From Chloroflexota bacterium (lineage in GTDB: Bacteria > Chloroflexota > Limnocylindria > Limnocylindrales > CSP1-4), in NCBI GenBank assembly GCA_021786915.1, contig JAJYMP010000029.1, forward strand, positions 1 through 5,504: a DNA stretch of 5,504 nucleotides, given 5' to 3'. The translations under genes and the position numbers were made by a program. The notes under the pieces were generated by a model. The model saw only the letters and a program-made list of their open reading frames with translations. It searched no databases and had not been told where the DNA came from. Of this stretch, positions 1-4,640 are shown in pieces (position 1 is the first letter of the stretch; every line of letters begins with the position of its first letter).

Positions 1-383
1 GACCGGCCCTCGAGGAGCCACGGGAACTCGTCGATGACGATCACGCTTGGCTGTTCCCGGGTCGCACCGCTGGCCGCAGTCACGAGGACGGCCTCCCAGG
101 TCGTGAAGAGGGTCCCGCCGGACACGACGGTTGCGGATGGAAGGGTCGAAGAGGCGATCTTCTCGGCGAAGAGTGTCAGTTCGCGCTCGGGAGTGTGCTT
201 GCTGGCGGCGAAGAAGACGTGTGGGAGCCGGCTCCGCTCGATAAGCTCCTCGACGAGCCAGCTCTTCCCGACGCGCCGGCGCCCTCGAACGGTGACGAAG
301 CGGCCCTGGCGGTCCGTCCGGATCGCCTCGATCTCCGCGTTGAGGATGGCCAGCTCGCGCTCCCGGCCGACGAACCCCTTCAC
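1..383 (-). CDS. AAA-family ATPase (ATPase_2 / archaeal-type), N-terminal part
   Basis: The gene starts at GTG (383-381) and reads leftwards out of the window, so only the first 127 residues are seen. Residues 4-14 (FVGRERELAIL) form the box that opens this P-loop family. GRRRVGKS at 34-41 is the Walker A motif, and VIVIDEFPWL at 114-123 is Walker B with D118-E119. Residues 57-76 (FFAASKHTPERELTLFAEKI) match the usual linker between these motifs. The family (PF01637-like; many members carry a C-terminal DUF234/winged-helix region) consists of cytoplasmic ATP-binding proteins of poorly known role, often linked to accessory or toxin-antitoxin-like regions. The start is supported by a GGAGG at 394-390, six bases upstream, and by a promoter with operator-like repeats further up. 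It diverges from the glycosyltransferase gene at 572. The C-terminal effector part lies outside, so function beyond ATP binding is unknown. Confidence 0.9.
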   Translation of the reverse strand, partial: MKGFVGRERELAILNAEIEAIRTDRQGRFVTVRGRRRVGKSWLVEELIERSRLPHVFFAASKHTPERELTLFAEKIASSTLPSATVVSGGTLFTTWEAVLVTAASGATREQPSVIVIDEFPWLLEGR

Positions 384-389
384 GGCGCG

Positions 390-394
390 CCTCC
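390..394 (-). promoter_or_regulatory. Ribosome binding site of the ATPase gene
   Basis: GGAGG on the minus strand lies six bases before the GTG at 383. It decides the start of the ATPase gene. It contrasts with the nucleotidyltransferase gene and the glycosyltransferase gene at 572, which have no such element. Confidence 0.75.
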
Positions 395-397
395 GAC

Positions 398-428
398 TCT
401 AATCGCATTAGACTCTAATGAGAATAGA
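398..428. promoter_or_regulatory. Tandem operator: two 15-bp inverted repeats, TCTAAT-N3-ATTAGA
   Basis: On the plus strand, 398-412 reads TCTAATcgcATTAGA, a perfect 6-bp inverted repeat around three bases. One base later, 414-428 reads TCTAATgagAATAGA, the same element with one mismatch. The inner half-sites also form a perfect 13-bp palindrome at 407-419 (ATTAGA-C-TCTAAT). The period is 16 bp, about 1.5 helical turns. The block is AT-rich in a GC-rich surround. It starts at the -10 box of the ATPase promoter and continues over the predicted transcription start into the leader, a typical repressor position. The binding protein is not known. It could be the ATPase itself, if it has a C-terminal winged helix, or an unlinked dimeric regulator. 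Confidence 0.65.
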
Positions 429-453
429 GTAGCTCCGGCCGCTGGCGTGTCAA
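426..453 (-). promoter_or_regulatory. Predicted sigma70-type promoter of the ATPase gene
   Basis: Reading the minus strand, TTGACA (453-448) is a perfect -35 consensus. It is followed by a 16-bp spacer and TACTCT (431-426), which fits the TAnnnT form of a -10 box. Transcription would begin near 419-420, giving a leader of about 37 nt that includes the GGAGG ribosome binding site. The -10 box touches the tandem inverted repeats, which suggests repression by occlusion. Confidence 0.6.
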
Positions 454-559
454 CCTCTCCTGCTATCGGTACGTCAGCTGCGGCCGGTCCACGCCACGGC
501 GCGCATCGATCACCTGGGCGGCGCTGCGAGCCTCTGCCGCCCCCGGCTCCGACCTCGGA

Positions 560-565
560 TAGCCT
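560..565 (+). promoter_or_regulatory. -10 box of a possible leaderless promoter for the glycosyltransferase at 572
   Basis: TAGCCT matches TAnnnT and lies exactly six bases before the GTG start at 572, where transcription would begin on or next to the start codon. No Shine-Dalgarno sequence is present before this GTG. There is no recognisable -35. The hexamer is inside an 11-bp palindrome GATAG-C-CTATC (558-568), which could instead be an operator. This is suggestive rather than proven; it gains weight from the same spacing at the nucleotidyltransferase gene. Confidence 0.4.
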
Positions 566-571
566 ATCGGT

Positions 572-1807
572 GTGCTGAACGAAGGCAGGGCCTCCCCCAG
601 TCTCCTCAATCAGCTCGTGGCTCGGATCGCCCGCTATCGGGGAGTCATCGCAGGCCTCGGGTTGATGGCCATCGCGGCGCTCGTCTACTGGCTGAGCGCC
701 CGGTTCTTCGACGCCGGACGGCCGGACCTCTTCTACCTCGCTGACGCGTTCGCCCACGGTCGGGTCTGGCTGGAGCGTCCGCTCGGGCCGTACGACGTCA
801 TCCTGATCGACGGCCGGGTCTACGTCCCGTTTGCGCCGTTCCCGGCGGTCGCGTTCGTCCCCCTCGTCGCGCTCGTCGGACCGGCAACCGCCACGGCCTG
901 GCAGCCGCTGATCAACGCCCTGCTCGCGACGACCGGCGTCGCGCTCGTCTGGGTGCTGATGGGCCGCCTTGGCGTCCGGTCCATCAGGGACCGGTTCTGG
1001 ATCGCGCTCCTGTTCGGGTTCTCGACCCAGGTCTGGTGGGTCGTGACCCGCGGCGGCGTGTGGCACACCGGCCACCTGATCGCGGCCATCCTCACCCTCG
1101 GTGGACTGATCGAGGCCTCGGGCCGGCGGCGGCCCTGGCTCCTCGGGCTGCTCGCCGGAGCGGCGTTCCTGACCCGGGCGCCGCTCGCGTTCGCGATCCC
1201 GTTCTTCGCCTGGATCGTCGTCGCCGACGAGGGCCGGCTCGACCCGCGGACCTGGCGCTGGCGAGCGCTCGTCCCGTACCTCGCCGGCGTCCTGCCCAGC
1301 TTCGCGTTCTTCTTCTGGTACAACTGGGCCCGCTTCGGCTCGCCGCTCGAGTCCGGCTACGCGCTCGCGAGCCTGCCGCCATGGCTCGAGGCGCAGCGCG
1401 AGCGCGGCCTCTTCTCCCTCGCCCACCTCCCGATGAACCTCGACTACCTGTTCCTCCATCTCCCGGCGCCGATCCCCGAGTTCCCGTTCTTCAGGCCCGA
1501 CGGTCTCGGGCTGTCGATCTTCCTGACCAGCCCTGGCCTCCTGCTCGCGCTCCGGGCGCCGTGGCGCTCGAGCCGGGCGATCGCGCTCGGGCTGACGGCG
1601 CTCGCGGTCCTCGTCCCGAGCCTGCTCTACTACGGCGGCGGCTGGCTCCAGTACGGCTACCGCTACGCGCTCGACTCGATCCCGTTCGTGATCGCCCTGT
1701 GCGGGCTGGCGGCAGCGCGCCACGGCGTCGGCCGGGGATGGCGGGTCCTGATCCTGTTCGGGGTCCTCGTCGGCCTCGGTGGCGTCTACTGGGCGTACCA
1801 CCTGTGA
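572..1807 (+). CDS. Polytopic membrane glycosyltransferase, GT-C-like (PMT/ArnT superfamily type)
   Basis: The 411-residue product is mostly hydrophobic, with roughly ten membrane-spanning segments. The first is near 24-42. It is followed by an outside loop with the conserved-looking stretch FYLADAFAHGRVWL (54-67) and later GRVYVPFAPFPAV (81-93). GT-C enzymes carry their catalytic acidic residue in this first loop; D52 and D58 are the candidates here. Other notable stretches are VWHTGH (163-168), FFWYNWARFGSPLESGY (247-263) and GWLQYGYRYALDSIPF (357-372), which resemble late motifs of bacterial GT-C proteins. Such enzymes take a sugar from a polyprenyl-phosphate donor on the outer face of the membrane; the donor and acceptor here are not known. 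The GTG at 572 has no ribosome binding site but follows a -10-like box; TTG 662 and ATG 665 are alternatives that would cut into the first membrane segment. The gene converges with the winged-helix gene, 28 bases away. Confidence 0.8.
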   Translation: MLNEGRASPSLLNQLVARIARYRGVIAGLGLMAIAALVYWLSARFFDAGRPDLFYLADAFAHGRVWLERPLGPYDVILIDGRVYVPFAPFPAVAFVPLVALVGPATATAWQPLINALLATTGVALVWVLMGRLGVRSIRDRFWIALLFGFSTQVWWVVTRGGVWHTGHLIAAILTLGGLIEASGRRRPWLLGLLAGAAFLTRAPLAFAIPFFAWIVVADEGRLDPRTWRWRALVPYLAGVLPSFAFFFWYNWARFGSPLESGYALASLPPWLEAQRERGLFSLAHLPMNLDYLFLHLPAPIPEFPFFRPDGLGLSIFLTSPGLLLALRAPWRSSRAIALGLTALAVLVPSLLYYGGGWLQYGYRYALDSIPFVIALCGLAAARHGVGRGWRVLILFGVLVGLGGVYWAYHL

Positions 1808-1811
1808 CGAA

Positions 1812-1830
1812 GCGGCCCGTGCAGGGTCGC
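1812..1830 (+). terminator. Possible stem-loop between convergent genes
   Basis: GCGGCCC (1812-1818), loop GTGCA, then GGGTCGC (1824-1830) pair over seven positions in the plus-strand RNA with one G-U wobble. The stem begins four bases after the stop codon of the glycosyltransferase gene. There is no U-run after it, so it is not a classical intrinsic terminator. On the minus strand the wobble becomes an A-C mismatch, so it would serve mainly the plus-strand transcript. It fits the short gap between two convergent genes, but it could be chance in such GC-rich DNA. Confidence 0.3.
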
Positions 1831-1835
1831 CAGAG

Positions 1836-2723
1836 CTAGGCTTCGGCGAACTCGGTGACCAGGTCCTCGACCCAGTCATCGAACCGACGCCCGAATGCGT
1901 CCCCGATTGCGCTGATGTCGAGCTCCGGGAGGGCGCCACGGCGCAGCTCAGGCGTCAGCTCCTCGGCGAGTGTACGAGCAGCAACGATCCGGACGACAGG
2001 TTCCAGGGCGGCCGAGACGTCGAGGAAGTGGAGCACCCGGAGCGCCACCCGATACCTTGTCACCCAGTCGACCCAGGCCGAGGCTTCGATCTCCCCGAGC
2101 CATTGGCGGAGGCCGCTGTTCGGAGTGAGACGGATCCGATCTTCGTTCCCGACCCGGGTGGCTTCGACGAGGCCAGCGAGCCGGAGGGCCTCGACAGCGA
2201 TCGCCACGTTTCTCTTCGTGAACCGGACCGACCTGGCCAGATCGGCGAGCGTGAGCGCAGCCCCAGGTCGGGCAACGAGAACGGTCAGGACGTCCGCCCG
2301 CGCGTTGACCCCGAACGCCGCCCGGAACCTCCAGAGCAGGCAGGCGGTTCGTCTGAGGTCGGTGACCAGCACCTTCTGCCGGTTCACGTAGTCACTCCGT
2401 CCAGAGGTCGCCATCGGCCATCGCGGACCGCCCGCTCCGGCCACGGTCGCCGCAAACTCCCCGACCCGCTCCGGGCTGGCTCCGATCTCGCGACTGACGG
2501 TTGCAAGGCGCCCAGCGTGAACGAAGCGGCCGTACCGGACGCACCAGTCCGTGGCTGCGTCGAGAAGCCTGACGTCCTCGCGCCCCTGCTCAGCTGTCAT
2601 GCTGACGAGCGCTTCGAGGTCGACGATCGTTCTCTCGGATTCACCCCAGATCCCGACGCCGAGGGCTGCCCACTGGCTGGCCATCCGATCCACAAGAGAG
2701 CGCCGAAGCCTAGCTGAGCTCAC
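1836..2723 (-). CDS. Winged-helix protein, putative antitoxin/regulator partner of the nucleotidyltransferase
   Basis: The 295-residue protein is soluble and mainly helical. Residues 50-75 include LLDAATDWCVRYGRFVHAGR, a helical segment of unknown role. Residues 139-200 form a clear winged helix: NARADVLTVLV (helix 1), LTLADLARSVRFTKRNVAIA (helix 2, turn and recognition helix, 157-176), VEALRLAGLVEA, then the basic wing TRVGNEDRIRLT (189-200). Residues 201-295 are helical and acidic and may bind the partner. The GTG at 2723 is chosen because GGAGG lies nine bases upstream and because it overlaps the end of the nucleotidyltransferase gene by 14 nt, implying translational coupling. The frame is open to 2795, but that extension would run deep into the upstream gene. 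By analogy with AbiE and MenAT pairs, the DNA-binding member would be the antitoxin and autorepressor. Here, however, the winged helix is central rather than N-terminal and the gene comes second. No specific family name can be assigned with confidence. Confidence 0.8.
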   Translation of the reverse strand: MSSARLRRSLVDRMASQWAALGVGIWGESERTIVDLEALVSMTAEQGREDVRLLDAATDWCVRYGRFVHAGRLATVSREIGASPERVGEFAATVAGAGGPRWPMATSGRSDYVNRQKVLVTDLRRTACLLWRFRAAFGVNARADVLTVLVARPGAALTLADLARSVRFTKRNVAIAVEALRLAGLVEATRVGNEDRIRLTPNSGLRQWLGEIEASAWVDWVTRYRVALRVLHFLDVSAALEPVVRIVAARTLAEELTPELRRGALPELDISAIGDAFGRRFDDWVEDLVTEFAEA

Positions 2724-3303
2724 GGTCCGCGTCCTCCATGCCCAGATACAGCAGCACGCCAACGATGAGCGAGCGAAAGCCCGGCGATGGGTCATGGCTG
2801 CGTGCCCACGTCGCAGCCTCGAGGAGTTCGGATTGTGTCGGCTGGAGCGCGACGAGGTCCTGCAGGTGACGGCCGACAGATGGCCAGTGATCGGCGGCGG
2901 CGTACAGCTTCAGGCAGATGAGATCGTAGCGGCCGGCGACCCAGACGACGAGGCCGCTGAAATCCTCTCTTGTGAGACGATCCTCGAACCCGGCAGGCAG
3001 GCCGAGGTCCAGGAGAGACTCAGGGCCGACATTGAGCCAGTCGTCGGCGAGCGCGTAGGTGAGAGCGACCTCATGCACGGCACGACGGAGCGGATCCGGG
3101 AGCTCGCGTACTCGGCTCAATCGGCCGGACCTGATTTCACCGACCACATCCGCGTCTCGCGTCGGCCGCTTCACCAGCCCTCGGAGCAGGAGGCTTCCCC
3201 CGCCGACGAGGACGACCTCGTAGTGCTGGTCCCGGGCGTAAAGGACGGCCCCGAGCGCATTCAGTACCTCGCGAAGTTGACGCCCTGTCAGCTCAGTCGC
3301 CAC
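2710..3303 (-). CDS. DUF6036-like nucleotidyltransferase, putative toxin
   Basis: The 197-residue cytoplasmic protein has the pol-beta-type nucleotidyltransferase signature. VLVGGGSLLLRG (31-42) provides the glycine-serine nucleotide-binding motif (GGGS, 34-37). KRPTRDADVV (45-54) carries the metal-binding acidic pair D50 and D52. A later motif RYDLICLKLYAAAD (125-138), with K132, and the HLQDLVAL segment (146-153, D149) correspond to the lysine and 'D-D-L' elements typical of DUF6036 and related AbiEii/MenT-type minimal nucleotidyltransferases. The known MenT members transfer nucleotides to tRNA 3' ends and stop growth; whether this protein does so is inference. The GTG at 3303 is the first start available in the frame, which is closed by TGA at 3336-3334, and it has no ribosome binding site. 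A promoter places transcription start at the GTG, so the mRNA is probably leaderless. The operon continues into the overlapping winged-helix gene. Codon choice is somewhat looser than in the flanking glycosyltransferases, in keeping with an accessory cassette. Confidence 0.85.
   Translation of the reverse strand: MATELTGRQLREVLNALGAVLYARDQHYEVVLVGGGSLLLRGLVKRPTRDADVVGEIRSGRLSRVRELPDPLRRAVHEVALTYALADDWLNVGPESLLDLGLPAGFEDRLTREDFSGLVVWVAGRYDLICLKLYAAADHWPSVGRHLQDLVALQPTQSELLEAATWARSHDPSPGFRSLIVGVLLYLGMEDADRELS
2733..2737 (-). promoter_or_regulatory. Ribosome binding site of the winged-helix gene, inside the upstream gene
   Basis: GGAGG on the minus strand sits within the last codons of the nucleotidyltransferase gene, nine bases before the GTG at 2723. 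It fixes the start of the second gene. The second gene therefore has a strong ribosome binding site while the first has none, which may allow more of the DNA-binding partner than of the enzyme to be made. Confidence 0.65.
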
Positions 3304-3309
3304 GGGAGT

Positions 3310-3337
3310 ACGATACGTGTCACATCGGGAAAGTCAA
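3310..3337 (-). promoter_or_regulatory. Predicted promoter of the nucleotidyltransferase/winged-helix operon (leaderless)
   Basis: On the minus strand, TTGACT (3337-3332) is a near-consensus -35. A 16-bp spacer follows, then TATCGT (3315-3310), a TAnnnT -10 box. Exactly six bases separate the -10 from the GTG start (3303-3301), so transcription would start at or next to the start codon, giving a leaderless mRNA. A 6-bp inverted repeat, CGTGTC (3316-3321) and GACACG (3344-3349), flanks the -35 and could be part of an operator, but it may be chance. Confidence 0.6.
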
Positions 3338-3366
3338 CTACGCGACACGAGAATGTCAGCTTCTTG

Positions 3367-3384
3367 CTATTGCCCCAGCAATAG
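3367..3384. repeat. 18-bp palindrome upstream of the nucleotidyltransferase promoter
   Basis: CTATTGC (3367-3373), spacer CCCA, then GCAATAG (3378-3384) form a perfect 7-bp inverted repeat. It lies about 30 bp upstream of the -35 box of the nucleotidyltransferase operon, in an AT-richer patch. No gene ends here and no T-run follows on either strand, so a terminator is unlikely. It is a candidate operator or activator site in the divergent gap between the operon and the PIG-V-like gene. Confidence 0.45.
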
Positions 3385-3506
3385 ACACCAGACCGGTCGC
3401 GGATCTCGACCGTCTCTGCCTGCCGGCGAATGATCAGCTCCTCAGGGCGCTCGGCGGTACAAACGGGTGGTGTCCTGACCTGGGCTGGGTGGGTTCGATA
3501 GCCCGG

Positions 3507-4640
3507 ATGCCTGATCGTCCGGTCGCCCGCCTCCCGACCCCCGGTTTCCGTGCCGCGGCGCTCGGGCTCGATCGCGCGCTCGTCCTCGCGATCGTCGGCT
3601 CGCGGCTCGTCGTGCTCCTGGCGGCCGTGCTCGCCGAGGCGGTCATCAGCCGGAACCCGGCCCTCACGAGCGGCGACGGGGCGCCGATCCTGCGCAGCCT
3701 GACGAGCTGGGACGGCTGGTGGTACCTCGGGATCGTCCGCGACGGCTACCATGCCGGCCCGATCGTCGACGGCTACCACGACTACGCGTTCTTCCCGCTC
3801 TACCCGCTCCTCGTCCGCGCGCTCTCGTTCCCGTGGCCGCAGTTCGCCGGCCTGGTGGCGGTCGTCCTGTCGAACATCCTGTTCGTCGCCGCGCTTGTGC
3901 TCCTCGTGCGGCTCGGTCGGGTCGTCCTCGGCGACGAGCGAGCGAGTCGAGGGACCATCCTCCTCGCGATCTCGCCGTTCGCCGCCGTCTTCTCGATGGC
4001 CTACTCGGAGAGCCTGTTCCTCGTCCTCTCGCTGGCGGCGTTCCTCGCCCTCGAGCGCGATCGGCGCCCGCTCGGCGGGCTGCTGCTCGGGCTGGCGGCG
4101 CTCACCCGGCTCCAGGGCGCGGTCCTCGTCCTGCCGTTGTGGCTCGTGCTCTTCCTGCGCGACGGGCGGCGACTCCGGCCCTCGCAGGCGTGGCTGCTGC
4201 CGGGTCCGCTGGCGGGTGCCGCGTTCCTCGGGTTGGTGGCAGTCCTGACGGGGAGCGCGGGGGCGTACGGGGCGGCGCAGGGAGCGTGGGGTCGGGTGGG
4301 CGCCGGGGTCAGCCCCGCCGGCGGCAGCATCGCCCAGGCATTCTCGCCGTACCAGGCTGCCCTCCTCGTCACGCTGCTCTTCGCCGTCTTCCTGCTCGTC
4401 TACCTTCGTCCCGATCGCATCCCGCTGCCGTATGTCCTCGTTCCGATCATCTATCTCGGGCTCGAGCTCTCCAGCGGTCTGCTCGAAGCCGTCGGGCGGA
4501 TCGTGTCGTCCGCCTTTCCGAACTCCTGGCTCCTTGCCGGGCGGCGGGCGGCCTGGTTCCGGCGAGGCTGGCCGGTGCTCTCGCTGGTTCTCCTGGGCCT
4601 CGTCTCGCTCCAGATGTTCCGCGGGCACTTCGTGCCATGA
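3507..4640 (+). CDS. PIG-V-like mannosyltransferase (GT-C family)
   Basis: The 377-residue polytopic membrane protein matches the PIG-V / bacterial PIG-V-like pattern. The first membrane segment is at about 25-45. It is followed by an outside loop with SWDGWWYLGIVRDGYH (67-82), which carries the expected catalytic D69, then FFPLYPLLVRAL (95-106). ISPFAAVFSMAYSESLFLVL (155-174), the segment GLLLGLAALTRLQG (191-204) and the late motif GRIVSSAFPNSWLLA (330-344) are also typical of the family. The family adds mannose, or a related sugar, from polyprenyl-phosphate-mannose to a lipid-linked or envelope acceptor outside the cytoplasmic membrane; the acceptor here is unknown. ATG 3507 is preferred over the in-frame GTG at 3489 because the extra six residues add nothing recognisable, but neither has a ribosome binding site and the choice is uncertain. 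The stop overlaps the next gene's start (ATGA, 4637-4640), so the two are co-transcribed and probably translationally coupled. Confidence 0.88.
   Translation: MPDRPVARLPTPGFRAAALGLDRALVLAIVGSRLVVLLAAVLAEAVISRNPALTSGDGAPILRSLTSWDGWWYLGIVRDGYHAGPIVDGYHDYAFFPLYPLLVRALSFPWPQFAGLVAVVLSNILFVAALVLLVRLGRVVLGDERASRGTILLAISPFAAVFSMAYSESLFLVLSLAAFLALERDRRPLGGLLLGLAALTRLQGAVLVLPLWLVLFLRDGRRLRPSQAWLLPGPLAGAAFLGLVAVLTGSAGAYGAAQGAWGRVGAGVSPAGGSIAQAFSPYQAALLVTLLFAVFLLVYLRPDRIPLPYVLVPIIYLGLELSSGLLEAVGRIVSSAFPNSWLLAGRRAAWFRRGWPVLSLVLLGLVSLQMFRGHFVP

Noticed and set aside
435..487. Inverted repeat CCGGCCGC (435-442) and GCGGCCGG (480-487)
   Set aside because: Each arm already contains the self-complementary CGGCCG or GGCC core. 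Such pairs are expected by chance in DNA of this GC content, and no gene end is near.
380..1939. A 519-codon open frame on the minus strand, antisense to the glycosyltransferase gene
   Set aside because: Its translation is a low-complexity run of R, E, P, D and G, the usual mirror of a hydrophobic high-GC gene. It has no domain, and it overlaps a plus-strand gene with clear membrane segments.
1779..2717. A 312-codon plus-strand open frame opposite the winged-helix gene
   Set aside because: It has no recognisable domain and biased polar composition. The opposite strand has a clear winged helix, a ribosome binding site and operon overlap.
2724..2795. A 24-residue N-terminal extension of the winged-helix protein, starting at 2795
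   Set aside because: It would overlap the nucleotidyltransferase gene by 86 nt. The extension (cysteine-rich, SLACCCIW) looks like out-of-frame sequence, and the GGAGG before the GTG at 2723 gives a better start.
3288..4628. A 446-codon open frame on the minus strand, antisense to the PIG-V-like gene
   Set aside because: It is the same kind of R/E/P/Q-rich shadow, opposite conserved PIG-V motifs. Its last part (about 3340-3450) has a more protein-like composition, such as EELIIRRQAETVEIRDRSG, and might be a gene remnant, but I recognise no family, so it is not annotated.
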